Counted from the stretch's first letter, positions 34,079 through 46,299 are shown. The stretch: 64,000 bases of DNA from Agapanthus africanus (GCA_030015575.1 CM057347.1:511689176-511753175), one strand, 5' to 3'. Numbers and translations are program-made. The notes: generated by a model not told the origin, from the letters alone.

Positions 34079-36140
34079 TGTTGGGTTTACCTATCATCTC
34101 ACAAGGGTTTGTAATGCATCAAACATGCTACAATTAAATTTTTTAGGGTGCTAAGCAAACAAACCTAGGATCAAACTAGAATTTAAAGTAACATATGAAG
34201 TACTATCACATACTACAAGTAATATAAAACAAAGTAAAGAGAATACAATCTTTGTAGTTCTCTTTGCTTGACTCCTTGGCTACTTAAGAGTTGGAACGGG
34301 CTTGCTTGTGATCTTCCGAGTCCACGATGATCCACCCGGAGTCCTCTTTATCCAAGCTCCAAGCTCCACTTGATTAAAAAATGAAGATGAAGCTAACACT
34401 CTAAACTAATTGGCTAGACTAGTGTAGAATGATGATGTGGTTTGTTTTCTCACTTCAAAACCCTTACTTTATCACTATCTCACTCACTAACTAAGTCAAG
34501 AGAGCAAGAGAGAGGAGGAAGAAGATGATGGCAACTCAAGAGCTCAAGTTATGATAATGATAATGAATAAAAATGAGAATAGAAATTATATATAATTTCC
34601 ACTCTCATTCCAAACCATGGGTTAATAAATATCTAGATATTTACTTTGGAGTAAAGAGAGCCATAGAAAATTAACTCATGGTTAATTCAAGATTAAGTGA
34701 AGGATGAAGGATAAATATCAACCATGAATTAATTCTATTTTCCTTTAACTCAAAAATAAATATAAAGATAAATACTTCCATGTGAGTCTTACATTGCCAC
34801 CACTAGTGTATCAACAACCATGATACACACAAGTGTATGTATGTATGTGTGCATGAACATCAACATGTGAATCAACATAAACATATGCATACATGCATGT
34901 ATACAATAAAGAAAAAGGGTATAAAAAGAAGTGAGCTAAAAGTCAATGTTAAATCAAAACTTGATTTAACAAACCGGTTATATCACATACGACCCGACCA
35001 ATAGTAAACACCCGATTAATATACGGTATCACATACGCGCATTTAATCGGGTCCCCGTGCATATCTCATATGCACACCACATCGTTTAGCCTGGGCTAGG
35101 AAACTCCTTTGTGGAACTCAAAGACTCGTTAATACGCCGGCAGTGGGTGATGATCATATCAAGCACCCCTAAGCCACAAGAGGTCAACCAAACATAACGA
35201 CCACCCGGGTATTGAGCGATCAGAAGAAAACAAGCGAACCTGTCAAAACTCTCGTCGAGCCAACTGGCAACACTACCGTGCAGTCCGGTCTCTTCGTCAG
35301 ATATGCTGCATATCAAGTCTAGAGATGGCATCGTCGACCCCAATAACTCAATAAGTCATGCCGATGTATGGCCTATAATCAGACCGAGAAACTACTGATA
35401 ACACTTATCAGTAAATCTCAACAGCCCTGGCCATGGACTTATTGATATAGCCAATCGAGCACAGCGCAACATCAACCCCCAATACCGGGAGAGACAAAAC
35501 CCCTCCTATCGCTCATTGCCTCCACATGTCTCGGGACTGTACCCAAAAGCCACCTGTTTGCACGAATCAGCAGAGCCGTGGTAGGGTAGAAATCAAAGCA
35601 CAGTGGGAGAACACGTGAGACTCTATGATGATCTCCGGTCTACAGACTAACCTGTACCAGTGTCACCTGAGAACTGCTATCCGACGATAGATATAATACC
35701 ATATAGGAGTTCTCGGCGAGTCCATCCAGTGTACCCAGTCTCCACTGAGCACCTGCATACGATCTTGATGTCTAATATTAATGGATATGGGAACATCCAT
35801 CGCCCATCATATGGGTCTAGTATCATATACGCTAGTCTACTCTGGAATATCGATGCCCCTTCTCGATACACCCACGACTAGGGACATTTTAGGATATGCT
35901 TATAAACTACACATGTCCCACTAGTATGATCTGCATCATAATCACAGTAGTCAAGCAAATATCCTTAGGGCTTTATCAACATGTACAAATGAATAAAAGC
36001 ACGATCAAGTGAACATGTCAGATAAAGAGTAACCAGATAGCATACTATCATGTCGAGCAAGAAATTCCTCTGTATATATATACATATATAAATACATCCA
36101 CTATCATATAATGGCCTCTAGGGCATACATATACCCAACA
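34079..36140 (-). repeat. 5' LTR of C2
   Basis: 2062 bp, TGTTGGG...CCCAACA, next to the primer site on the left and to the CAGCG target duplication on the right. Confidence 0.95.
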
Positions 36141-36145
36141 CAGCG

Positions 36146-37350
36146 GTGGTGTCATCAAAGGGCGATATCGAAGGTGAAGTTGGGCAGCGTCGCGCAAAAG
36201 CACCAAGGGAAAGGAAGCGCTCCTCCGATAGCGTTAGCACAAGCTCTAAGAAGAGAAAAAATCGGTTGCCGGCCTACTCGATACTCTGCTTGAGTCCGAG
36301 CCATTTATTCAGGATGAACCGATATCTATGGAGGAGTCAGACACCAGTCTTATCTTTCCTGGTTCGTCTGCCGAGGAGGCTGCGCAGTTGGCTGAGGCTT
36401 TAAGGCGCTCACAAGATAAGACGGAGAACGTGTGTGCCCCGAAAAAAGCTTACCCCCCGTTGTATTCTACGACGTCGAACCATCATTACGGAGGGTACAC
36501 ATGGGTCCTCTGTTAATAGAAAAAGAACGGGCCCTTAAACAGCCCATCTCGGTTGCTTCCGAAGACGAGCTCGCGCTAAAGATGGGTAGTCATTCATTTG
36601 CGCTTGATGCTCGGCGAGTGTATTTAATGAGAAAAGAACAACGGCTCGAATAATCCATACGTCAAGCTTCTTGGCGTATCGGTATGCATACTTTTCGCGT
36701 CCTTCTTTTGGCGAGTAATTTGTGTTACTTTTATGTCTTCTTATTTTTGCGAAACCTTTGAAAGACTTCTACAGCGGAGGCGGGTTTGAGTCCAGATCGG
36801 GTTATGGCTGTGGATTCCATGAATATCTCCCATGACGCACCGGCGGGTGTAGAGGAGATTACTGAAGCTGCTACCCTTACTATGGAGCTTCCGGTGGTGG
36901 CTGGTGTCCCTTCTGTGTCTACTCCTTTAATAGAGCTGACCTCATCGGCCATAGATCCTATGGACATCCCTAATGACGTACCGGAGAGGGTAGAGGAGAT
37001 TGCTGATTCCGCCATCCCTGCCTTGGAGCCTTCAGCGGTGGATTTTGTCCCTCTATTGGAGACTACCATGCCGGTTATAGGTTTTACAAATATCTCCAGT
37101 GATTCATCTGAAGGTGTGGAGGAGCCTGCTAAGGCTGCCATCCCTCCAGCTCAGGGCTGGCGAAGCATTGAAAGTAATCTCATATATATATACATTTTGT
37201 TTAATGACCCTTCTGTCATCTGACCCTTTCTTTCTTTCAGAATTGTAGGAATTGGCGGCTTCCATCGTGGATCTCTCCCCGAGAAAACCCTTCCAACGCT
37301 TGCTCGACATGGCTGCCCCACAAGCAATACCCCCATAAAGAATAGTTCTT
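36146..37350 (+). pseudogene. Antisense gene of T2, 3' part (basic tail and repeats)
   Basis: The PMD-like reading frame continues beyond C2. First comes VVSSKGDIEGEVGQ and a basic stretch RKRSSDSVSTSSKKRKNR that looks like a bipartite nuclear localisation signal. Near 36290 the frame changes to one with FPGSSAEEAAQLAEALRRS, then again. At 36786-37160 there is an acidic region of three imperfect repeats of about 36-40 residues (DPMDIPNDVPERVEEIADSA-like). A likely intron follows (GTAATC after about 37164, acceptor TTTCAG at about 37241). The end is lost in the next tract. Function is unknown; sequence composition suggests a flexible linker region. Confidence 0.5.
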
Positions 37351-37399
37351 TCCTCAGGCCAAGGTTGGTATGCTTTGCCCTTCTAGTTTTATATTTTCA

Positions 37400-40300
37400 T
37401 GATGATGCTCATATGCCCTGATTGATGATATTTTAGAGTTTGTAGTAATTAATCGCAATCAATAACGATGTCGCGTGTAGCTAGACCGAAATAAGTACAG
37501 GTCATCCTCAGAGATATGTGGAATCTTTTAATCTTACTTTAGACATGTTGATTGAAAAAAGGAAGAATATAAGAATAAAGAATAGTAGAGAATAGTTTCT
37601 AAATCTACGTCAAAATACGGATGAAGAAAATAGATCTAGTTTAAATAAAGATGTAGATTTTTTATCAGAAGAGGGCTTGTAGAGTTCGTTCGGATTTAGT
37701 GGTAATGGATGACTAATAAAGATGACTCTTTTTATCTATTGATAGATTTAAAACTAGATCGATAGTGATAAATGAGGATTAGGGTTCTTTAGAAGAAACT
37801 AAGGTTTCCACACTATTGACCCTTTTCATTGATCTCTATTTATGTTTAGCCCTTAACAAAACAATTGTTAATCTGATCTCAAATCGCTGTCGAAACTAGC
37901 AATAAATTGGTAGCGCGCCCGATTAGGATGTTAATGATTCTTTTGCTAAAGTTTATAAACTTCATAAGATTTAAAAGAAGTTAAAATATTTTCTCATACA
38001 TTGTTCTACCATAATCCTACGAACCCTATCAAGAGAAAAATTACTCACGCATGATGGAGATAGAAGAAGAATGGATAGAGATGAAATTCATAATGTAACT
38101 AAACAATTAAACTAATGTTCTATCTTTATTAATCAACTTCGCAATTACAAAACCTTCAAGTTTAGGTTACAAGAGGAAGAAGAAGTTGCTCTCGATCTCT
38201 GCCTTGTAGGAAGTAGATACTCCGTCGAATCTCACGTCGCCTTTTAACGTCGAATCGCGGATCTGTCGTGGATCACTTATTCTTTGACAGTGATTTGCTT
38301 CATGTAAAAGATTGATGATCTCTAACTTTAGCCCTCGGTCCTTTATATAGTCCCAAAACCAGAAACCAAAGATCCCCGGAATTAGGGTTTGTTGTTTCAA
38401 ATCTAAACCTAAAAATCCAACTCCTAACTCGGTGAATCGGCCGCGGATTCACCTCATATGGCATGTTTTGGCGGCGGAGCCGCGGCCGTTTTGTGTGATC
38501 TTTGCTTCAAAGTTCCGGGGCTTCTTTCTTGTGACACATGAAGATTTATTTGATGTCTGGAACTTGAAAATATTTCCTAAGTCTCTGCCAGTATTGATTC
38601 TTCGATTTTATCTAACTTCATTGGCAGATTTTTTATTCCCGACATTTCGATATCCCGATCTCCTGACCTGAGCTAAAACTTGCAACATGTCTCAAAGAAT
38701 AATGTTAGTAATTATTTGGTATTTTTGAGATATTATCCTAACCATTTTATATAATATTATATTTTAAGAATATTGATTAAGAATATTTGATATGATATGC
38801 ATATTTAAATTATCAAAATACTATATAAATATTATATGCATACATTCTCCTTCATAATGTTAATTATAATATATAAACATATGATAAATGGTATTTTTAC
38901 AGATAAACTCTCATATGTGTCATATTTATAATAAATACCTTTAGATATTTAAGAAAAGTAAAGAAAATGTTATATCAAAAGTGCGATATTTTCGACTGAA
39001 CAAATACCCCCAAACTTAACTTTGATCGTCCCGAGAAAACTTGTTATTCAAGAGAGGGAGAAAGAAAGAAGAAGAAGAAGAAAAAACTAACTAGCACACT
39101 TTCGTAGGCAACACGATTGCACTGAGTACGTGCAACAAACCGTTAAACCTCTAGGTGTCCCTAGTAGGAGGAGTGTTGTCTCCTGAGAGTTTTCAGCGGA
39201 TTACACCCACAAAATCCCATAATAAAAGAAACACGGTGAAAGTTACATATAAAGATAATAACTATAAAAGAAAGAACTTGAAAAGAAAAGTTTCCAACTA
39301 CACTAGCTTTTCAGTTGCTATGAGCCCTATCTTAATGGTCATGAAAAGATATTAGAAATCACATCATCTCTCAATAAAACATCGTCTTTAGTCTTCTTCC
39401 AACCATTCATCCAAACATTGATCATATACCCCTACGTGTGTGTAAAAGACATCCCTACACTTAGAGAATTCAATTCAAGCTATCATACTCTTGTCCATCT
39501 TGCAAAGTACTTTTTAGTCGGTGAATAATTTAGATGGAATTGCTAACACATCTTTCATGCAACCGTTAATACTTCTTGAAGTACAAACCGACTGATTACT
39601 AAATGTGCTCGCGCATTAGGCGTAATTCCTCGTTTCGCAACACCTAAGATTTAGCTGTGGCTCCCAAACCAGTTGGTCTAAGGCACTAGGTGATAAAGCA
39701 CCCTCTCTATATTTTTTATGCTGTCTTAAGCAATTACAAAACCAGTGTTCATTTTTTTTCTTCACCACTTATATATTTTCTTTCCATACTAAGGCTTTTA
39801 GACAAGAGCATTTCAAGTATCCTCTACTATCCCAAATTTCAAGATGTGTGACAGTGCATATAGTAGGGTATCAACGTTAAAAAGTTTGGACTCAAGAATA
39901 TGGACTATTTTTCAGACTTATTTTTATTATCAGATTAGTAATTTCCTTCATCTTACTAACCCTTGGGACAACGGCTCATAACTACTTATTACGAGCTTCG
40001 TTTAAGAAAACATCTATTTTCATGCTTTTCTTAAACTATTCCTATCTTTCATATGTAAATTTTCACTTTCAATCTTCCATTATCAAAAAAAATTTGTGCT
40101 TATATATAGTATAATGCAATGATGCGTGAATAAGCACAAACCTCCCTCAAACCTGTTTACAGCAGTGTCCTCCCTGATATCATTTGTTAAGCTTAAAAAA
40201 TCTGCAGACTTGGGAGGAAAAGTTAGTGACGGGGATAAGAAATAATGACAGGGAAATTCTCCCCCAAACTTATTTTTGGCTCATAATTTTGTAAAAAAAA

Positions 40301-40527
40301 TTCTTTTCGTTCAAGAGCCAAAATATATCCCTACCTCCCAAACTTGAGTAAAACCGTATTAAGCATTTAAAATTATGAGGGGGGGTTAAAGTTCTTGGTC
40401 AAAGTAAAGCTTTACAAAGATCAAATGTCAACACCAACCATTCAAAAAATTTATCAATGTAACGCACTAGTTGGTAGAAGATCATGTCACCTATCGACAT
40501 GGAGAAGTGTGAAGGAGATAAGGGGTG
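37400..40527. other. Unclassified repeat-like tract between T2 and T3
   Basis: About 3.1 kb of AT-rich sequence with no convincing frame. It begins near TGATATTTTAGAGTTTGTAG and contains phrases such as 'tacaggtcatcctcagag' and 'caaatacccccaaacttaac'. From memory, such wording resembles non-coding parts of large plant retroelements, possibly Athila-type. A sequence end inside T2 on the left and T3's insertion on the right suggest another nested element. Neither LTR ends nor a target duplication could be confirmed. Confidence 0.35.
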
Positions 40528-41853
40528 TGTTCACCGCCGAAAGACGCGACCGCGACGTTGGGACGTCCGGCCTGAATTTTTGGGCCAGATGCTATTTGGT
40601 TTTATCCGTCCACCTCTCCGAAGATGCCAAGTTGATTTATGGCACCGTGTATCGGAGGTTTAAACGGATGCGGCCGACGTAGCAGACTTCGTCAGATTCC
40701 CCCTCATTGAGAGGCGTTTTTGATTGTGGGGACGCTCTTCCCTGCAGGCGCAAGCCCCTGCAGTTAATTACGTTACCGCATCACGGTAACCACTTTCTCC
40801 TGCTCCAGAAGGTCACTTCGTGTCGTGTGTGTTTGTTTTGTTTTTCGGTTGCCCGTGGATTGTATACGGAGACTAATTTATGTTGTCGCCCGTAGGGCGT
40901 GGATTAGTCCAAATCTGTATTTTCTTAGATTTGGGTTTGGGTTGGTTTAAGGATCGTTAATCTCATTTGAGACTAAGATCAACTTAAACGTTTGTTAAGG
41001 ATACGTTAGTCTAATTTTAGACTAAGATCTAATTAACAGGGTTTTGGGATCATTTAGATCCAACAAAAAAGAGCATTTGGGCTCTATTGTTTTAGTTTAG
41101 GGACGTTGCGGTCCATATTTTAAGGACATCATAGTCCGTGGCAGTTTAGAGACATCATAGTCTGTAAAGTTTAGAGACATCATAGTCTACGAGTTTAAGG
41201 ACCTCGTAGTCCATAAAGTTTAAAGACATCATAGTCTGTATGGTTTAAAGACGTCATAGTCTGTGGGGTTCTGGTTTAACCAATCTGGGGATGTGCCAAA
41301 AGTTATTGGTTATTGGGACCCTCCATCTCTCTGAAGACGTTGAAGGATCACAATGACATATATCAGAGGTAAGAAGAGATGTACCCTTGAACCAATGTCC
41401 CGATTTGAGGAAATGGGATGAACATCAGTTCAGATGTCATTTTTTGGGAGCTTATTAGCTGCCTTTGGGACTGAGATCGGTTTTGGAGACCCTGAGCATG
41501 AGGGGCTCAATTGATGGTCCTTGGAAAATTTGGTCTGAATCTGGCTAATGTTAGCCTTCCATAGTGTTCAACACTAACATATTTATTCAGCGCTCATGTG
41601 CTCCCACGTGAGGTGTTTGAAATAGTGTTAAACACTAAAATTCTGAGGTGCTCACGTGGAGTCACGTGAGGCGTCTGAAATAGTGTTAAACTTTAAGAAT
41701 TTGAAGCGCTGCTTCTTTGGGTTTATTCTTTTGTTCTTTTCTGAGTGGCAAGCGCTGTTGGGTCACGTGAGATCACGTGAGGCGACCCAAAAGTGGGAAC
41801 TGCCTCCGATTTATTCCCTTTTTTGTTTTGTAAGTGTCAAGCACTACTATATG
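40528..41853 (-). mobile_element. 3' LTR of Tat-like element T3, left part
   Basis: It starts TGTTCACCGCCGAAA, like T2 and T4, with left flank GGGTG as presumed target duplication. It includes the conserved end block with CTGCAGG..CCTGCAG, a series of GGAC/AGAC hairpins (41101-41265), and the first AGTGTTAAACACT and CACGTG units. It is interrupted at 41854 by C3 and resumes at 51669. Confidence 0.85.
41124..41265. repeat. GGAC..GTCC / AGAC..GTCT hairpin series (T3)
   Basis: Tandem short hairpins have a nearly constant loop (ATCATA, CTCGTA or GTCATA). GGACATCATAGTCC is at 41124-41137, AGACATCATAGTCT at 41150-41163 and 41175-41188, and GGACCTCGTAGTCC at 41199-41212, then two more AGAC..GTCT units. 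The outer pair is either G-C or A-T. A related series is in T4 (57020-57210). Confidence 0.9.
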
Positions 41854-43954
41854 TGTTAGTGTATATGCCCTAGAGGCCATTACTGTATCATACTAGTATG
41901 TATATTACTTGATGGAAGCTTGGGATATTCACAGTTGTACAGACAATCTTGCTCAATATAGTAGTATGCTACTTGGTTTGTCTCTGCTTTAATGTGTACA
42001 TGTGTGTTTATTTATTATATCACCTATACGCATTAGTAGAGCCCTTAGGATCTTTGCTTGATTACCGGCGTTGTGATGGCGATCACACTCGTGGGGGCTG
42101 GGTAATCTACAAGCACATCCTTATACACGTCCCTAGTCGTGGGAGTACCGAGATAGGGCATCGATACTCCGGAGTAGACTAGCGTATGCGCTTCTCATCC
42201 CAGCACGGGAGACGGTCTGTCCCACAGCCGTCAGTACGTCGTACTTGAGATAGTATGCGGGTGCTCGTTGGGTTACGAGTACACTGGACAGGACTCGTCG
42301 GGAACTGATGGTTGGTATTATACCTATCGTCAGTTATCAGTTCCCAGGTGACATGAGTACAGCTTAGTCCGCTGACTTGACACTGTCACTTCGCCTCGAG
42401 TGTGTTCCCACTGTTCTTTGATTACTACCCTACCACGGCTCTACTGAGTCGTGCAAACAGGTAGTAGTTGGGAGCAGTCCCGAAGCACTTGGAGGCAGTG
42501 ACGGTTAGACAGGATTCGTCTCTCCCGGTATTGGGGGTTGACATCGCGCTGTGTCTAGGAGAGCCATTACACAAGTAGTCCCTGGCCAGGGCAAGCGAGA
42601 TGTACTGGTAGGTTCCAGTGTTATCTCAGGGTGTATTGGGCTTCACTCCGACACGACTTGTACCGCTATTAGGGGACTGACGTTTACCGCCCCCCTAGGC
42701 CCGCCATGCGATGTATCAGACGAACAGACCGGACTGTACGGAGAATGTCATATTCAGACTCAGTAGGAGTTCAGATGGGGTTTCACCTCGTCAGCCTTCT
42801 TGTCGGCATCTACCTGGGGATCGTTACGCACAGCTAGTGCCGCTTGCGGTCTGTGGTTAAACCCACTGCCAGCGTAGTGTCGAGTCTTTAGAGTCCCACA
42901 CAGAGGGTATTCGCCTCTGGGCAAAATAGAGTAGAGGTCGCATGGTTTTGCGACAGGGTTCGTTCTCATCCGCGCACTTGTGCACGTTTGGAGTCCGGAC
43001 GGATTATACTGGCAGGCTCTGGTTTGAGCCAGATACTGGTATATATATTTGGGGTTGCTTTTATATCTTGGTATTCTTGTTCCCCGGAACGAGAATGCAG
43101 GTGTGTATGCACAGTTGCTTGAGGCGGAGGATGAGGTTTATCATTAGGGTTTCGGAACGAGTGCGTATGCACAGTTGACAGTTATCATTTTCCAAACCCT
43201 AATGGATTTATGAATTATCTATTAATAATAGTAATTAAATGAGAATTATGTTATGGTTGATTTTGTTGACTTGTTGACCATGGTTGACTTGTTGACCATG
43301 GTTGAATGTTGACCACCATCATGCTTTAAAAAGTCCTCCTTGATTCATGCTTACTTTTGACTAAATGAAGCATGGTAGTGGTCATTCCTAATTGCCATCA
43401 ACTATTCTCATTTTGAATTATTATCATTTAGATAATTCATTTTCTTTTTGATATGGTTGCAAAAAGAAAAAGAGAGCTCATTCTATCATAACCTCTCTCT
43501 CTCCTCATTTTCATCTTCTTCTTCCTCTAGCAAAGAGAAACCTTCTCATGTGTTGAGAATCATTCTCTTTAAAAGGAAAAGCAAACCCTAATCACTCTCT
43601 ACTCATTCTAGGATGAAGGTTTAGCAAGCCGGAAACCCTAGTTCACTCAAAGATCGAGGAAGAGCCCAAAGTCGAACCTTCGAGGTGGATCTATCTTCGG
43701 CAAGAAGAAGGCGACGAGAAGAGGACCATTCAAGCTTCTACAAAGAACAAGAAAGAAGAACAACAACAAGAAGAGAAGGAGTTCAAGTTTAGGTATAACC
43801 ATCAACATAGTAGCTAACTCTCTTTAGCTAGAATACTAGTTTTAGTTTAGCAAAGATCCGGCTTTTACGGTCCATGTTACAAAGTTTAGAAAAAATTTTG
43901 ATTTACCGTTTCCGCAACCCCGTAAGTACCGGGAGAGGTAACGTGGACCTAACA
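41854..43954 (+). repeat. 5' LTR of C3
   Basis: 2101 bp, preceded by ATATG and followed one base later by the primer site. It encodes nothing convincing; its short frames recur identically in the 3' LTR. Confidence 0.97.
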
Positions 43955-43955
43955 G

Positions 43956-43968
43956 TGGTATCAGAGCC
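43956..43968 (+). promoter_or_regulatory. Primer binding site of C3 (tRNA-iMet)
   Basis: TGGTATCAGAGCC, one base after the 5' LTR; complementary to the 3' end of initiator methionine tRNA and identical to that of C2. Confidence 0.96.
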
Positions 43969-44165
43969 TAACTAAACTTAAACTAGCTTGGTAGCGAAGT
44001 GTATGGAAGTTCGAAACCGAAAAATCGCAAAACCGGAAAAACAAAACCCTAAGTTTCTGTTGAATTTTTTTCTGCTCTAAATGAAAAACTTTATACTTGT
44101 AAAATCGTCTCAGGGTTTTGTTTGAACACAGAAGAAAAACGATGACATAATTCTTTTAAATAGCC

Positions 44166-44206
44166 GCGCTTCCGCGGCACGAGGTAGGGATGTGCCGCGG
44201 AAGCGC
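44166..44206 (+). promoter_or_regulatory. GC-rich leader hairpin of C3
   Basis: Perfect 15-bp stem, GCGCTTCCGCGGCAC (44166-44180) with GTGCCGCGGAAGCGC (44192-44206), around an 11-base loop. The self-complementary CCGCGG core is also in the C2 leader hairpin (33853-33897). Position about 200 bases after the primer site and the palindromic core suit an RNA dimerisation or packaging hairpin; this role is inference. Confidence 0.7.
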
Positions 44207-45544
44207 CGCAGTATGGTTTCCTTGATGCATCGTTTTTCGTGCACTGTTCTTCTGGTGGGATTTTGGGATTTTTCAGATATATTATATGTGCCCAGATTTT
44301 CCAGAACAGAAATTTCCTTTTGGGGTCCTATAATTCCGTATTTTTTCCGAACTTCACTGCATTTTGACTATGTTGGTTATATCTGTGATGTTTGCATGTA
44401 TTGAACGTCGGCTAATCGCTATAAGTCGATTAGTCGGGGTTATACATGATCTGTAATGTGCTGGAATGTGTATATGAATGTGTTGGACTGTCGCGGGTGA
44501 ATAGCCGGGGTGGATGTGAGATGAGCTTTTGTTTTTCTTTCATTCATTGTAAATGTAAATTGATGTAATTATATTATTTGTTTGGCCGCACAACCGGGTC
44601 GGGGTTGTAGCCGTCATTGTATAATTCTTTTTACTGTTTTTGCTCCTAGGATAGACCCATGGAGGGGTGCACAAACTACCGGGTAGCTCGAAGTGCCGAG
44701 TGGCCTACTCATGGCATTGAGGGAGGTTGCTTCGCTTCGGGTACTTGGCGGGTAGTTTGCCGCACCCGTAGGGGTCTTGGGTGGGGTTTTGGCTATTCAC
44801 CGCGACCGTGTTATCCGCTTTTCGTTCCAGGCTCGAAAGGATTGCGGATTGCTAGTATATCCAATGTATTCATCTGTGATCTGTAATGTCTATCATTGCT
44901 TTACTATTTAGGCGTTGCTTATGTTTTACAGCCGCGCTAGCCCAGCCCCCGCTCTGTCGTTAGTTAAGTAACCTAACGAGTGATGACGGGACCCCGTGGC
45001 GAATGCGAATGGCATAAGCGTACGTCATATTTTGGTTGTTTTCTGCAATGGTAGGAATTAAATGATGGGACGCATTAAAAGAACTAATGCAAGAATATCA
45101 CGCATTAAAAGAACTAATGCAAGAAAATAAACCTAAAAGACGTTGTTGGAACAAATTTTTCAAAAAGCTGTTATTGCAAGGACGTTCATTTTTTGTTTTG
45201 CATCGCGGTATTCGGTTATGAATACCCAGCACCTCAGTCGACGAGGCAAGGGCCGAGATCCCTTCACCGGGAGTGACCCCTTGGACAAAAGTTTGCGTCA
45301 GGGTAATAACTTCACTATAGTCGATTATTCTTGCTTTGCATCGAGGTATTCATCTTACGAATGCCCAGCACCTCACTCGACGAGGAAAGAGCCGAGATCC
45401 CTTCACCGGGAGTGACCTCTTTAGCAAAAGTTTTCGCCACTGTATTTTTCAAAAGGTGCTATCACGTTCCTTCAACGATATCAAGTTCATTACGTTAACG
45501 GGTTTTTCGCCAAAAACCCAGCCGTAGCCCTCCGTCGTTTCGGA

Positions 45545-45787
45545 TAATTAATACTTAGTATTCGTGCTGCGTTTGTTGATTATTCGTCAAGACACAGTGA
45601 ACGGTAGCTGAGTAGTAATTTTCTGTTGCACTAAAAGATGTGATTGGTTAGGACGGTCGCATGATTTTGTTGATTATTCGTCAAGAATCATGCGGGCGGG
45701 TCTAATGCAATCCTGGATAACGACGGGTTGAACTTGACTAGGACCTTTTGATTTGTTGATTATTCGTCAAGGTCACTTGGGTCCTAG
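45545..45787 (+). ncRNA. Three-hairpin leader structure with a common loop (C3)
   Basis: Three successive stems enclose the same 18 bases, TGTTGATTATTCGTCAAG. Stem 1 (about 45553-45613) is imperfect, with ACTTAG against CTGAGT. Stem 2 is CGCATGATT (45658-45666) with AATCATGCG (45686-45694). Stem 3 is CTAGGACC (45738-45745) with GGTCCTAG (45780-45787). The loop itself can fold as TTGA..TCAA. C2 has the same three in the same order, with different but still complementary arms. This is a structured part of the transcript, not a separate RNA gene. Confidence 0.65.
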
Positions 45788-46299
45788 GGGCGAAAACCAC
45801 ATCGGGAGTTTCAAAAGAACTGAAACTTGCAGATTTAGCATACCTTCTGGAGTGTGGTGACTAGAGTGGATTCCATCTAGGTTATCACACAATGACAGTT
45901 GGATCCCGATCCCACTGATGAGTTGGTTTACTCTCGGGAGATTATTTCACTTAACGATCAATGCTATAAACCTAGTAGGTGTCTAGAAAGGTGTTAGCGG
46001 GGTTACGCCCACAGGGAAAAGAGGTTCTTTAATTAAGGAACTTCGCGAAAGCGTTGGAAAACCTCCCTCGAAGTACCGACACTAGCCTGGCTGAAAGGTT
46101 AAGCAAGTATTGTAACGTGAATTAAAACCCGGCTAGTTCTTCTTTTAAAAAGGTTTTAAGAAGGATTTGAGGAAACAGTGGGAGACACCCTGGTTAGATA
46201 AATTAATAAACCAATCTAATCTTGCACGAGCATACGCTGAGTGTTTCTTTTCTCTCTCTCCAGGCAGCAACCTTTTCACGCCCTAATCAAGATAATAAA

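Larger units (their letters stand above)
26132..36140 (-). mobile_element. Complete but dead copia element C2 (BARE/Angela-like)
   Basis: This element is 10,009 bp with ends TGTTGGG and CCCAACA, flanked by a perfect 5-bp target duplication CAGCG (26127-26131 and 36141-36145). LTRs are 26132-28192 and 34079-36140; they differ at many sites, more than 5% in the stretch I compared by eye, so the insertion is old. The primer site and polypurine tract orient it on the minus strand. It splits the PMD-like gene of T2, whose frame resumes at 36141. Confidence 0.97.
43969..46299 (+). other. Untranslated leader of C3
   Basis: About 2.3 kb without a credible coding frame. It contains a GC-rich hairpin (44166-44206), two tandem GCATTA-aaagaac-TAATGC hairpins (about 45070-45120), an imperfect direct duplication of about 145 bp (about 45190-45300 and 45335-45440, sharing 'gccgagatcccttcaccg'), and three hairpins sharing the loop TGTTGATTATTCGTCAAG (about 45560-45790). 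The leader ends in a pyrimidine tract and CAG (about 46245-46263), exactly where C2 has its gag start. Confidence 0.75.

Noticed and set aside
42551-43178. Short frames in the C3 LTR that are conserved at 50260-50887
   Set aside because: The conservation is due to the two LTRs being near-identical copies; there are no coding features and overlapping frames occur on both strands.
46222-46299. Start of C3 pol at 46222
   Set aside because: The codon is TTG directly in the leader region shared with C2; the first ATG in frame is at 46300.
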